From: MGBC131033 sp910585655
GTDB lineage: Bacteria > Bacillota > Clostridia > Lachnospirales > Lachnospiraceae
Reading direction: 5' to 3'
DNA: 64,000 bases
Assembly: GCA_949502025.1 (NCBI GenBank)
Contig: CATBCG010000048.1
Span: 26,068-90,067 of the forward strand
How positions within the stretch are numbered: the first letter of the stretch is position 1; each line of letters starts with the position of its first letter. The position numbers and the translations under genes are program-made. Below, piece by piece: positions 25,868 through 35,560 of this stretch. The notes below the pieces were generated by a model, which was given only the letters and a program-made list of their open reading frames with translations, searched no databases and was not told the origin of the DNA.

Positions 25868-28389
25868 TGCTGCTCCCTGTCCGCCACCACAGTCCGGCAT
25901 GTTCTTTTCAGATCCAAAAAGTGATCGAGAGCTGGAAGCCGTCGGCGGTGTTGATTGAGGGACCATACAATGCCAATGATCTGATTCCGGTCATGGTGCA
26001 TGAAGAGACAAGGGCGCCCTTTGCCATTTATTATTCCTATCATGACAAGACCGGCAGACTGGCAGGATTAGAAGAAGCGGAGTCTGTGCCAGACGATCAG
26101 AAACGAAGGGCAGACCGTGAGTTTTACAAATGTTATTATCCGTTCCTAGACTACTCGCCGGAACTTTTGGCGCTGCGGGAAGCCAATCAAAGAGGGCTTG
26201 CTTCTGCTTTTATTGACCTGCCTTATGCCGATATCCTGGCGGCTTCCAAAGAAGGAAAGGGATTGTTAAAGGAAGAGGAAAAAAACAATTACAACGACGA
26301 TTATCTGCTGTCCCGCAACGTATATTTGGAATGCCTTTGTGAGAAAACAGGGTTACGAAATTTTGATGAGTTCTGGGAAAAATATTTTGAAGTAAACGGT
26401 CTGACGGAAGAAAGCGAGACATGGTTTTCTCATTTGCTGACCTATTGCCGTCTGGCAAGGGAAAATACCCCGGTAGAATCTCTGCTGGAAGAGGGCTGTC
26501 TGGAACGGGAGGCGCATATGGCTGCCAGAATCGTTCAGTGGGTAGAGAAAAACGGGGCAGGAAAAGGCAGTAAAAAAGGAAAATCCAGGAAAAAAGCAGC
26601 AGAAAGCGAGTCAGAACGAACCGAAGCCAGGCAGGAGAATGAGTCTGAAAAAGTGGAAGCAGAGCCAGGGCTATATAAAATTCTGGTAATAACCGGCGGC
26701 TTTCATACGCCGGGGATTTTAGAACGGCTTTCGGAAGAAGGCTGGGCAGAGACAAAGAAGGCAGTCAAAAAGCTTTCGGAGAAAAAGGACAAAAATCAGA
26801 GTGTATACTTGATGCCGTATTCTATGGAGGCGGCGGACGCCCTCAATGGGTATTCCAGCGGGATGCCTTACGCGGGGTTTTACCAGCGGATTTGGGACAA
26901 TATGTTTGAGAAGGAAGCCGGTCAGGAGAGCCAGGAGGCGCCGCAGGCTTACCGGAAAGCGGTGCTGGATTTGATCGTGGCTTCCGGGAAGGAGCTTCGC
27001 CGGAAGGAAGGATATCTTTCGACGTATGACGAAATCTGTGCCTGGCAGATGGCGCAGGGGCTTTCCGAACTCCGGAACAAACCACAGCCGGGAGCTTATG
27101 AGTTAAAGGATGCGGTACTTTCTTCGTATGTCAAGGGAGAATATAATCTGGCTTCCGATACGCCGATTCGGATTCTGCAAAGGCTGATGATCGGCAACGC
27201 GACCGGAAGGCTCTGTAATATGGCAGATGTACCGCCGATTTTACATGACTTTGAGAAGCAGTGCAAAAGCCTTGGTCTGAAAACAAATGTCACGTTGGAG
27301 TCCGAACTAACATTGTCGATTTTTTCCGGGAAGAAGCATCGGAATATCAGTATGTTTTTACATCGGATGGTCTTTTTGGGGACGGGATTTGCCAGACGGG
27401 TCAAAGGACCGAACCTTCAGCTTCGTAAAGATCGGAATCTGATCCGGGAGATTTGGAAATATAGGTGGAGTACCCAGGTGCCGGCAGCCCTGATCGATGT
27501 GTCGGTGCATGGAGCGACGGTAGAAGAAGCGGCATGCAGTGTGGTAAGAGAGCAGCTTAGGAAAGAAATCGGCGCAGGCGCGGCAGCCGGCTTGCTGACA
27601 CAGGTATTTGAAATGGGTCTGACGGAACAGCTAGACGAGGTATACGGTCGGGTACAGGAACAGATGCTCCAGGATACGGATTTTTATTCGATTGCAGAGG
27701 CGATCAAGGCTCTGATGATGATGGAGGAGCTGGGGAGTCTCTATGATTCGGCAATGGAGCTGACAGGGTTGTTAAAAACGGGCGTACAGAAGCTGATTAT
27801 GCTGCTGCCGTCTATGACCGGAATTAAAGATGAAAACTTATCTGCCTGTATGGACGCGCTCAAGCTTTTGTATCAGGTGACAGGTCGGGAGCGGATGGAA
27901 CTATCCTCCGAACAGGAGGCGTATTATGCAGCTCTGGATCGGATGCTGGCAGAGCCGGAAATCCATGCCGGATTATATGGCTGTATCCATGGAATTTTAT
28001 ATGGCAGCGGCAGAGAGGATTCGGCAGCGGTGGAGATGGCATGCCGGGGATATCTGACCGGAACGAGGGAGCAGCTTTTACAGACCGCTCTGTTTTTCCG
28101 GGGGCTGTTTTATACTGCCAAGGATTTGATCTTTATAGGCGGGCAGATTTTAGGGATGTTGGATCAGTTTTTCGGTCAGGTAGAAGAAGGGGAATTTATG
28201 GAACTGCTGCCGGAGCTGCGGATGGCGTTTACGTATTTTACCCCAGCCGAAACAGATAAAATTGCCGGAATGGCGGCAGGACTGCATGGCAAGAAGCGGG
28301 AGGATATCACCGAGCGGACTGCAGTTCTTCCGGAATGGTATACGTATGGCAAGGAGCTGGATGAGTATGCCAAAGCATGTATGATTTAG
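25828..28389 (+). CDS. DUF5682 protein (YehM-like)
   Basis: An 853-residue protein of the DUF5682 family, without catalytic annotation. It begins with LLPVRHHSPACS (residues 15-26) and SAVLIEGPYNAN (39-50); later, after a charged linker of Lys/Glu (about 245-280), it has ILVITGGFHTPGI at 285-297. These spacings resemble the GxxH...E...GxxH elements of TraB/ChaN/Tiki-type proteins, which may be metal-dependent hydrolases; this relation is my inference. The C-terminal half is largely helical. The start overlaps the MoxR gene by 40 bases and has GAGGGTGGA upstream. It sits between a MoxR ATPase and a VWA protein, as YehM does in E. coli, so it is probably the client or effector of that pair. Confidence 0.85.
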   Translation: METILRSEEMAEIMLLPVRHHSPACSFQIQKVIESWKPSAVLIEGPYNANDLIPVMVHEETRAPFAIYYSYHDKTGRLAGLEEAESVPDDQKRRADREFYKCYYPFLDYSPELLALREANQRGLASAFIDLPYADILAASKEGKGLLKEEEKNNYNDDYLLSRNVYLECLCEKTGLRNFDEFWEKYFEVNGLTEESETWFSHLLTYCRLARENTPVESLLEEGCLEREAHMAARIVQWVEKNGAGKGSKKGKSRKKAAESESERTEARQENESEKVEAEPGLYKILVITGGFHTPGILERLSEEGWAETKKAVKKLSEKKDKNQSVYLMPYSMEAADALNGYSSGMPYAGFYQRIWDNMFEKEAGQESQEAPQAYRKAVLDLIVASGKELRRKEGYLSTYDEICAWQMAQGLSELRNKPQPGAYELKDAVLSSYVKGEYNLASDTPIRILQRLMIGNATGRLCNMADVPPILHDFEKQCKSLGLKTNVTLESELTLSIFSGKKHRNISMFLHRMVFLGTGFARRVKGPNLQLRKDRNLIREIWKYRWSTQVPAALIDVSVHGATVEEAACSVVREQLRKEIGAGAAAGLLTQVFEMGLTEQLDEVYGRVQEQMLQDTDFYSIAEAIKALMMMEELGSLYDSAMELTGLLKTGVQKLIMLLPSMTGIKDENLSACMDALKLLYQVTGRERMELSSEQEAYYAALDRMLAEPEIHAGLYGCIHGILYGSGREDSAAVEMACRGYLTGTREQLLQTALFFRGLFYTAKDLIFIGGQILGMLDQFFGQVEEGEFMELLPELRMAFTYFTPAETDKIAGMAAGLHGKKREDITERTAVLPEWYTYGKELDEYAKACMI

Positions 28390-28410
28390 CCGGAGGGGAG
28401 GGAGAAAGAG

Positions 28411-29544
28411 ATGGCAGACGAGCAGGATATGTTAAACCGCTGGCGACTGGTTCTTGGAAAGTATGCGGCAGGGCAGATTTCCTTTTCCGGAGACGAACAC
28501 GGAAGCCTGAAGCTGATGGATATGGAGCAGGTGCTGGACTATTTGTATAGCAGAGAATACGGGGAAGAGCAGGGGATCCGGGAGGATCGGGGCGGCGGAA
28601 GTGAGGCGTCCCAGCCGACGATTCCCCAGTGGCTTTCCAAGGTCAAAAAACTGTTTCCAAAGCAGACCGTTGAGATTATGGAACATCACGCTCTGGAAAA
28701 ATATGGAATGACGGAGCTTTTGACCGATCCGGAGGTGCTGCGGAAGCTAGAGCCAAACAAAGAATTGCTAAAAACAATCCTGGAATTAAAGCATATGATG
28801 AAGGGCGAAGTGCTGCAGCTTGCAAAAGAAGTGGTACGGAAGGTAGCGGAAGAGATTACAAAAAAGCTCGAACAGGATATTCGGAAATCCTTTTTTGGAC
28901 GAATCGACCGCAATTCGAGCAGTCCCGTTCGCTCGATCCGGAATCTGGATATGAAACGGACGATTCGGATGAATTTGAAAAATTATGATACCGAGCAGAG
29001 TCAGATCCTGCTAAAACAGATTTATTTTAATTCCAGAATGAAAAAATACAACCAATGGCGTGTGATTATCTGTGTAGATGAAAGTGGTTCGATGCTTGAT
29101 TCGGTGATTCACAGCGCCGTGATGGCAGGAATTTTTGCCAAACTGCCGATGTTAGATACAAAGCTGGTAATTTTTGATACAAACGTGGTAGATTTGAGCG
29201 GTTATGTAGACGATCCGGTCGAAACCCTGATGAGCGTCCAGCTTGGCGGCGGCACGAACATTGCCGGAGCGCTTTCCTACTGTGAAAGGTTAATTGATTT
29301 TCCGTACCGCACGATGCTGGTGCTGGTGACGGATTTGTACGAGGGCGGAGGCTATCAGAATCTGTATCGTATCAGCAAAGGGATTATTGAAAGCGGAGCA
29401 AAGATGGTCGTACTGACGGCGTTAGACATGGAGGCGAATCCGCAATATGACCGTCATGCGGCGGCAGTCCTGGCTGGAATGGGGGCTTCGGTAGGTGCGA
29501 TGACCCCAGAGGAGCTGGCAGGCTTTATTGCAAAGGTGATCTGA
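28411..29544 (+). CDS. VWA domain protein (YehP-like)
   Basis: A 377-residue protein with a helical N-terminal half and a C-terminal von Willebrand A domain. The metal site DESGS is at residues 223-227 (VIICVDESGSMLDSVIHSAV), completed by the Thr in LGGGTNIAGALSYCE and the Asp in LVLVTDLYEGG. VWA domains bind partner proteins through Mg2+. MoxR and VWA proteins work as pairs, and this one lies two genes after the ATPase. It follows DUF5682 by 21 bases. The all-helical front section (KLEPNKELLKTILELKHMMK and following) is shared with CoxE-like proteins. No secretion signal is present, so it is cytosolic. Confidence 0.9.
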   Translation: MADEQDMLNRWRLVLGKYAAGQISFSGDEHGSLKLMDMEQVLDYLYSREYGEEQGIREDRGGGSEASQPTIPQWLSKVKKLFPKQTVEIMEHHALEKYGMTELLTDPEVLRKLEPNKELLKTILELKHMMKGEVLQLAKEVVRKVAEEITKKLEQDIRKSFFGRIDRNSSSPVRSIRNLDMKRTIRMNLKNYDTEQSQILLKQIYFNSRMKKYNQWRVIICVDESGSMLDSVIHSAVMAGIFAKLPMLDTKLVIFDTNVVDLSGYVDDPVETLMSVQLGGGTNIAGALSYCERLIDFPYRTMLVLVTDLYEGGGYQNLYRISKGIIESGAKMVVLTALDMEANPQYDRHAAAVLAGMGASVGAMTPEELAGFIAKVI

Positions 29545-29565
29545 CGTAGGAAAAGGAAAAGGGTT

Positions 29566-31395
29566 ATGGGTAACTGGAAAGAATGGTTAAAAGAGATCGA
29601 CGACGATTATTTGATCGGAATCTCCAATAAGGGTCTGGTAAAGCGTGCCTATAAGGACAAGGAGGCGGGAGACTACGAGGTACTCTCCATGGAAGAGGAA
29701 GCCGGGGTACGAGTAGGCGAGGAAACCGTGCAGGTACGCTATCCGTTAGGAGAAAGCGGCTGTTCGTGTCCTTCCCGGACGATTTGCCGTCATGTGATAT
29801 TAGGAATTTTAGCCGTCAAGGAGCAGACGCAGGCGGAAGGGACAAACGTTTCGGAAAAGACCGAAGACGCGGATGGCGGGGCGGCAGAAACAGCAGGTGA
29901 GGAGCAGAATGCCGAAACAGAAACCGGAGTGGCAGATACGGTGCAGGACACAGAAGCCGGGACGATAGAAAAGCCGCCATTGACAGAGCTGGAGGCGGAA
30001 ATCGCCGCTTATCCGTTTGCCTCTCTTCAGAAAATTCTCGGCGTACGGTATCTTCAGGCGATGATAAGCGACGTCCGTTCCATGCAGCGTCCGGAGATTA
30101 CCAAGACAAGTATTATCACGGTAAAACTTCCGCGAAAAGAACAAACGGTAAAGCTTCTTTCACCGTTGGAGTATTCGACGTGTACCTGTCATAAAAAGGA
30201 ATTTTGTGTTCATAAAGCGGCGGCGGTATTGTGGTATCAACTGGAACACAACATGACGACGTTGGATGAGTTAGAAAAGGAAACAGGAGATAAGACAGAG
30301 TATGAGATCGGGCAGATCCGGGAAGCTGCCCGTCAAATGAAAGAGTTTTTGGAAGAATTGTTGGACACCGGGCTTGCCAGGGTATCACCGGATGTGCTGG
30401 AATATCTGGAACGGCTTGCGATCATCAGTCATAATGCGAAGCTGGCTCGATTTGAAGGGTATTGGCGCGCTTTATATGATTCCTATGGTAATTATTTAAA
30501 ACGGAAAGCGTCTTTTCGTATCAGAGATCTCATGCAGCAGACTGCCAGACTGTACCGCAGGGTAGAATTGCTTTTGGCAGCAGAAAACAGCGAGCAGGTG
30601 TTCCGGTTGGCAGGAGAATTTAAGTCGGATTATATTCCAATCGGCAATCTGGATCTGATTGGGATTGCGATGGAGCATTTTGAAAGTCAGACCGGATACG
30701 CGGGAGAGACGATTTATTTTCTGGAGGAGCATACCAAAGAATGGTATACGTATACGTCTGCCAGACCGATGTTCTATGACAAATCAGGTCGCGCAGGCTG
30801 GCAGGGCAAGGCGCCGTCTCCATGGGGTCTTCCGGTTTCGTTAGTCGATTTGACAGAGGCGCGGATTCATCTGCAGGGCGCAAGAAGCGACGGGCATGGA
30901 AGATTGTCCTCTAGTCAGGAGACAAAAGGAGAACTGGCAGGGGACAGACGTTATGAAAACCGGCTGCATACCAGTGATTTGGGCGGCTGGTATTACCAGG
31001 ATTTCGGGAAACTGTTTGACGAACAGATTGGGCAGAAGAAACCAAAGTGGCTGCGGGAGCAAACCGGAGCGGACGGCGGAGAGGCAGAAGGAGAAGAGTC
31101 AGATGGTGGCGATAAGCTCAGATTTGTCTTTTTACGACCGGATTCCTGCGCAAAAGCCGTTTTTTCGGAAACCGAGCAAAGGCTGTATATGAGCTTGTTC
31201 GATGCCGCCGGACGGGAGGTCGTGATTGAAGTGGCATATTCCAAACGGGAAGCGTGGGGGATTCGTTATCTGGAACGACTGCGGGAAAAGCGGCGTCCTT
31301 GCTTTTTTGGAAGGATTTACCTGCGCGACGGAAGGATTCGTATGTATCCGATAAGCGTGCTGGAGAAAGGAGATCTGGAGGAAGATGGAGAATGA
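29566..31395 (+). CDS. Double SWIM zinc-finger protein (YehQ-like)
   Basis: A 609-residue protein with two SWIM-type zinc motifs: Cys66, Cys68, Cys74 and His76 (CSCPSRTICRH), and Cys206, Cys208, Cys214 and His216 (CTCHKKEFCVH). A long Glu/Thr/Ala-rich, probably disordered linker (about 88-145) separates them. SWIM fingers bind DNA or proteins. The rest is helical and ends in a region with many charged residues. It lies 21 bases after the VWA gene. E. coli YehQ also carries SWIM motifs next to YehP. A second acidic Gly/Glu-rich insert occurs near residues 503-520. The molecular role is unknown; it may hand off a substrate to the MoxR/VWA machine. Confidence 0.88.
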   Translation: MGNWKEWLKEIDDDYLIGISNKGLVKRAYKDKEAGDYEVLSMEEEAGVRVGEETVQVRYPLGESGCSCPSRTICRHVILGILAVKEQTQAEGTNVSEKTEDADGGAAETAGEEQNAETETGVADTVQDTEAGTIEKPPLTELEAEIAAYPFASLQKILGVRYLQAMISDVRSMQRPEITKTSIITVKLPRKEQTVKLLSPLEYSTCTCHKKEFCVHKAAAVLWYQLEHNMTTLDELEKETGDKTEYEIGQIREAARQMKEFLEELLDTGLARVSPDVLEYLERLAIISHNAKLARFEGYWRALYDSYGNYLKRKASFRIRDLMQQTARLYRRVELLLAAENSEQVFRLAGEFKSDYIPIGNLDLIGIAMEHFESQTGYAGETIYFLEEHTKEWYTYTSARPMFYDKSGRAGWQGKAPSPWGLPVSLVDLTEARIHLQGARSDGHGRLSSSQETKGELAGDRRYENRLHTSDLGGWYYQDFGKLFDEQIGQKKPKWLREQTGADGGEAEGEESDGGDKLRFVFLRPDSCAKAVFSETEQRLYMSLFDAAGREVVIEVAYSKREAWGIRYLERLREKRRPCFFGRIYLRDGRIRMYPISVLEKGDLEEDGE

Positions 31396-31726
31396 GAGTA
31401 GGGAAGAGGCAGTAGGGGTGCTGCTGGCAGATACCGGAAATCTTTTGGAAGAACTCTATCAAAGCGGCTTTGGCACGGTACATGACAGCACATTGGACGC
31501 TCTAAAGAAGATGACGGAACTGACCGAACAATATGGAATGTCGTATTTATCCGAGCTGGTCGGGAAGCTGACGGAAGGTCTCTCCATGCGGCGCCACCAG
31601 ATCGAAAAAAAGGCAGAGCGTTCCACAGAAAGCTTGGCGAAGCTTTATACGCAGATCAATGAATATCTGTATATCTGTGAAGAAAAAATGCTCTACGATA
31701 AAGGGCGCGTTTATTACGAAGACTGA
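31385..31726 (+). CDS. Small helical protein in the MoxR/SWIM operon
   Basis: A 113-residue protein that I do not recognise. It is predicted to be mostly helical with heptad-like stretches (KKMTELTEQYGMSYLSELV, then MRRHQIEKKAERSTESLAKL). It has no signal peptide or membrane segment. The start overlaps the end of the SWIM gene by 11 bases, which implies translational coupling, and GAAAGGAG lies upstream. It precedes the DUF4132 gene by 59 bases. Its position suggests an accessory subunit of the system. A Cys in YICEEKM near the C-terminus is the only one. Confidence 0.7.
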   Translation: MENESREEAVGVLLADTGNLLEELYQSGFGTVHDSTLDALKKMTELTEQYGMSYLSELVGKLTEGLSMRRHQIEKKAERSTESLAKLYTQINEYLYICEEKMLYDKGRVYYED

Positions 31727-31785
31727 TAGAGCAAAGAAACAAAGATATCCGGGGAATTCCGGGTCAAAAGGAGGTATGGATCGTT

Positions 31786-34700
31786 ATGAACACAAACGAC
31801 ATCAGAAGCCAAAAAATCTATGAAGCATTGGAAACTCTGCCGCTTTCAGAAAAGGAATTGGAGCAGGCAGAAGCCTATGTGCTGGGAGAAGCGATAGAAG
31901 GGATGGAAGCGAAGGAGGAAAGCGATTTTCTGACGCAGTTTTCCTTTCAGGATTTATCACATGTTCCTTCGGATAAAATCGCCCGCTTATTCCGCGATTT
32001 ATCCAAACGGAACCGTTCGGAAGAATTGACCAGACTGTTTAACCTGCTGTTTGCGATTGGGCAATCTACCAGCGGTCAGCTTATTCCGTTGGATATGATT
32101 ACCTGGAACAAAAGCGGACTTCGCTGCGAGAAGTGGAAAAAACTGGCTCTCTATGGTCAGATGATGGCTAGAAATCAGTATCAGCTAACCGGGCATTCGT
32201 TAACTACCTTATTGAATTTGACTGACGGAGAAGCCACAGAGCTGTTAAAAGCTGTAAACGCGCAACGGGAGAAAAAATCAGACAGCAAGCTGATTTTGCT
32301 GGCGGCTTATTTCCTTTGCAAATATCCGAACCGGGATGCCTTAGAGGAAAACGGCGGGCTTTGGAAAGAAGAAGAAAAACAGTCAGGCGGTTTGCTGGCA
32401 GCGTTCGGCAGGCTGTTTAGCCGGAAAAAGAACGGGAAGGATACCGAGCCGGACGATGGGGACGTCGCTGTTATGAAGCAGTATGAGGATTTGATGCTTG
32501 CACTGCTTTCGGATTTTTTCCGCAATCAGATTCATATGCCGAATGCCATTAAGATTTTGGAGGACATCAAAAATGATCAGGTGACGGAAAGAACCTTGCA
32601 GATGGCTGGAAAAAACATTCGGATGTCGCAGTATACGCTCTCTCTGTTGGGTGGCACGGCGTATTTAAACTTCCCGCTTTCTGCCCTCCTGCGAAACGTA
32701 GTAAAAATTTTCTTTGCGGCAAATCTTGCCTCGACGTTAGGAGCGCTCGTTTCGATTAGTCTTGGTACTTCCATGGATCTGATGATCAGAGGCGGTAATT
32801 TCGATAGGACATTTGATATTCCGCCGTCCGACTATATTCGTTTCCTCGCTCTGAAAAGCTATAACAAATTGCTGAAGATTCAGCTCCAGAGAAACGAGGG
32901 AAGCTACTTGGCTGTAATCGATCAGATCGATATCCAGCCGGCGAGCGAGATGTTAGAAATCATCAAAGAAGAAAAACCGGATTTGTACCAGAAACTCCGG
33001 GCAGAACGGCAGAGAACCGGCAACAATAAGCAAAAGGAAAAGGTCATTGCCGCGATGGTCAGTGATTTAGGGCAGCATGTCAACGAGGTAAAAGACTATT
33101 TGCGTGAGAACTGTGAAATCGAAACACTGTATCCGTTTGCGGATTCTATGTCCAGTGGTTATAGTTATAGAGGCTACCAGGAGTGGAATGTGCTTTCCGC
33201 TTTTGAAAAGAACTATATGGACGAGGAATTTGTCCGCCGCTGCATCGTGGTGATGCTGTTTCAGAAAGCAGGTTCGCTTTTTGTCAATATGTTGCGGATA
33301 ACGTATTCTGATATTGATACAAAGAAGTTTCATCAGCTTTTCCAGGATCTTGAGAAGTCCAGGGTCAACGTTTCCTGGCAGCTTTCCGCACTGGCGCTGA
33401 TCTACGATGCCTTTTATTCGGAGAGCCAGAAGGAACGGATTGTTATGGAGGCAAAAGGGATCTTTGAAAAGTATCTCGAACAGAAGAGGGAGGAAACACT
33501 GATTGCCTTTTCCCAGGGAGAAGCGGTCGTGCGCAGCTTTGCCCTGAGCGTATTGAAAGAGCATCCGGAGGAAAACAAACAGGAGATTTTAAGCTATTCG
33601 ACAGACAGCTCGAAGGCAGTGAAAGAAAATCTGCTTTATATTCTGCAGGGGCAGAAGGGATGGGAAGAGGAAGTAAAGGCTTTTCTTTCTTCTAAAAAAG
33701 CCGGAGAGCGGGAACTGGCAGTTCGGACGCTGCTGTATTGGCAGGGAGAGGAGAAAACCTATCAAGATCTGTTTACGCAGGCGTTGGAAAAGGAAAAGAA
33801 TGCCAAAATGAGATTGCTGTTACAGGAAGTGTTACAGCTTACCACAGAGGGAGCGGAAGGCAGCACAGGCGGAAAGCCGGTGACAAAAACGGATTTGGTC
33901 AAGGAGCTGCATAAAGGCGGCAGAAAGCGCAGCCTGGCATGGGCGTATGACGGTACTCCGTTTTCCGAAGTGCATAAAAAGAACGGCGAACTGGCAGACG
34001 AAGAATATCTGCAGGCGATTTTGATCTGTTATTCTTCCGTAGACGGTTGCGGTGTAAGCAAAAATGCCGCTCTGCTGGCAGAGGAGTTAAAGCCGGAAGA
34101 ATTGGCGATATATGTCAATGAATTGTTTGATAAATGGATGGCGGCAGGAGCAGAAGCGAAAAAACGCTGGGTCTTGTATGCAGCGGCGATTCACGGTGGC
34201 GCAGAGATTATCCAGAAGCTTCAGCATCAGCTAACCGAATGGCCGCAGAATTCCAGAGGGGCGATTGCGGCGGAAGCCGTACAGGCATTAAGCTTAAATC
34301 CGCTTCCACAGGCGCTTTTGATTGTAGACGGAATTTCCAGAAAGTTTAAATTCAAACAAGTGAAGTCAGCGGCGGTCAAGGCGTTGGAGTTTGCAGCTTC
34401 GCAGCTAGGAATTACCACGGAAGAACTGGCGGATCGAATTGTGCCGGATATGGGCTTTGACGAAAATGTAGAACGGAAGTTTGATTACGGTACCCGTAGC
34501 TTTACCGTGACTATGACGCCTGCTTTGGAGATCGAGGTCTATGATGAGTCCGGAAAGAAATTAAAGAATCTGCCGTCTCCGGGCAAACGGGACGACGAGG
34601 AAACGGCAAAGGCTGCCTACGAAGAATTCAAGCAGATGAAAAAGCAGATGAAGTTGACTGTCAGCAGTCAGAAGCAACGTCTGGAGATGGCGCTTTCTAC

Positions 34701-35442
34701 CGGCAGAGAGTGGACGGTAGATGCCTGGAAGGCGCTCTTTGTAAAAAATCCGGTCATGCATCAGTTTGCTATCGGTCTGATCTGGGGAACCTACAACGAG
34801 CAGCATGAGCTGCTGCAAAGCTTCCGTTATATGGAGGATGGTTCCTTTAATACCGAGGAGGAAGACGAGTACGAATTACCGGAAGCTACCTATAAGATTG
34901 GTCTTGTACATCCGACGGAGCTTTCTGCGGAATCCAGAGAAACCTGGAAAGAACAGCTTTCTGATTATGAAATTACCCAGCCGTTTGAACAGCTTGAGCG
35001 GACGATTTACCAGCTGAGCGAAGAAGAGAAACAATTACAGCGTCTAGAACGGTTTGGCGGCTGTATCGTCAACGATTTGTCCTTAAACGGAAAGCTGCTT
35101 GGCATGGGGTGGTATCGTGGCTCCGTGGTCGATGGCGGCGGATTTTATGTGTATTACAGAGAAGATGCCGAGATTGGGCTTGGCGTGGAACTGTATTTTT
35201 CCGGAACTTATGTATCTCCGTATGGAGAGGACGTTACGATTTACGATGCGAGATTTTATAAACCAGGAGAGGTAGAACGCGGCAGCTATGTCTATGACGA
35301 GGTAGATAAAAAGCGGGCGATTTTCCTGCGCGACGTGCCTTCCAGATATTTCAGCGAGATTGTCTGGCAGCTAACTCGGGCGACCGCTTCTAGCCAGGAA
35401 CGGGATGAAAGCTGGAGTAATGATTGGCCGAAGGAAAAGTAA
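31786..35442 (+). CDS. DUF4132 protein with HEAT-like repeats (MolR/YehI-like)
   Basis: A 1218-residue protein. The long N-terminal part is alpha-helical with HEAT-like repeats (for example SYSTDSSKAVKENLLYILQG near 605). The C-terminal part carries the DUF4132 pattern: EWTVDAWKALFVKNPVMHQF and then AIGLIWGTY, followed by IGLVHPTELSAESRETW, QPFEQLERTIYQL, and the end region MGWYRGSVVDGGGFYVYYRE. E. coli YehI and MolR share this domain and lie near YehLMPQ. MolR was first described as a molybdate regulator, but its activity is unclear. No enzymatic motif is recognised. The ATG has GGAGG upstream and the gene follows the small protein by 59 bases. It is the last gene of the operon. Confidence 0.87.
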   Translation: MNTNDIRSQKIYEALETLPLSEKELEQAEAYVLGEAIEGMEAKEESDFLTQFSFQDLSHVPSDKIARLFRDLSKRNRSEELTRLFNLLFAIGQSTSGQLIPLDMITWNKSGLRCEKWKKLALYGQMMARNQYQLTGHSLTTLLNLTDGEATELLKAVNAQREKKSDSKLILLAAYFLCKYPNRDALEENGGLWKEEEKQSGGLLAAFGRLFSRKKNGKDTEPDDGDVAVMKQYEDLMLALLSDFFRNQIHMPNAIKILEDIKNDQVTERTLQMAGKNIRMSQYTLSLLGGTAYLNFPLSALLRNVVKIFFAANLASTLGALVSISLGTSMDLMIRGGNFDRTFDIPPSDYIRFLALKSYNKLLKIQLQRNEGSYLAVIDQIDIQPASEMLEIIKEEKPDLYQKLRAERQRTGNNKQKEKVIAAMVSDLGQHVNEVKDYLRENCEIETLYPFADSMSSGYSYRGYQEWNVLSAFEKNYMDEEFVRRCIVVMLFQKAGSLFVNMLRITYSDIDTKKFHQLFQDLEKSRVNVSWQLSALALIYDAFYSESQKERIVMEAKGIFEKYLEQKREETLIAFSQGEAVVRSFALSVLKEHPEENKQEILSYSTDSSKAVKENLLYILQGQKGWEEEVKAFLSSKKAGERELAVRTLLYWQGEEKTYQDLFTQALEKEKNAKMRLLLQEVLQLTTEGAEGSTGGKPVTKTDLVKELHKGGRKRSLAWAYDGTPFSEVHKKNGELADEEYLQAILICYSSVDGCGVSKNAALLAEELKPEELAIYVNELFDKWMAAGAEAKKRWVLYAAAIHGGAEIIQKLQHQLTEWPQNSRGAIAAEAVQALSLNPLPQALLIVDGISRKFKFKQVKSAAVKALEFAASQLGITTEELADRIVPDMGFDENVERKFDYGTRSFTVTMTPALEIEVYDESGKKLKNLPSPGKRDDEETAKAAYEEFKQMKKQMKLTVSSQKQRLEMALSTGREWTVDAWKALFVKNPVMHQFAIGLIWGTYNEQHELLQSFRYMEDGSFNTEEEDEYELPEATYKIGLVHPTELSAESRETWKEQLSDYEITQPFEQLERTIYQLSEEEKQLQRLERFGGCIVNDLSLNGKLLGMGWYRGSVVDGGGFYVYYREDAEIGLGVELYFSGTYVSPYGEDVTIYDARFYKPGEVERGSYVYDEVDKKRAIFLRDVPSRYFSEIVWQLTRATASSQERDESWSNDWPKEK

Positions 35443-35472
35443 GGATTATTTCGTTCATTTTTTGGCTTGTTG

Positions 35473-35502
35473 TTGACAATCGTAGTTGTATAGTGTTAAA
35501 AT
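35473..35502 (+). promoter_or_regulatory. Promoter of the chemosensory operon
   Basis: TTGACA at 35473-35478 and TAAAAT at 35497-35502 with an 18-base spacer, about 60 bases upstream of the HD-GYP gene start. Confidence 0.65.
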
Positions 35503-35560
35503 GGTGCTATATCGGATTTACGTAAAAGTAACCAGACTAGAGGATGCAGGAGAGTGCAGG

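Noticed and set aside
24758..29544. MoxR and VWA pair as magnesium/cobalt chelatase or methanol dehydrogenase maturation genes
   Set aside because: No chelatase H-subunit or dehydrogenase genes are present; the DUF5682, SWIM and DUF4132 neighbours fit the yeh set instead.
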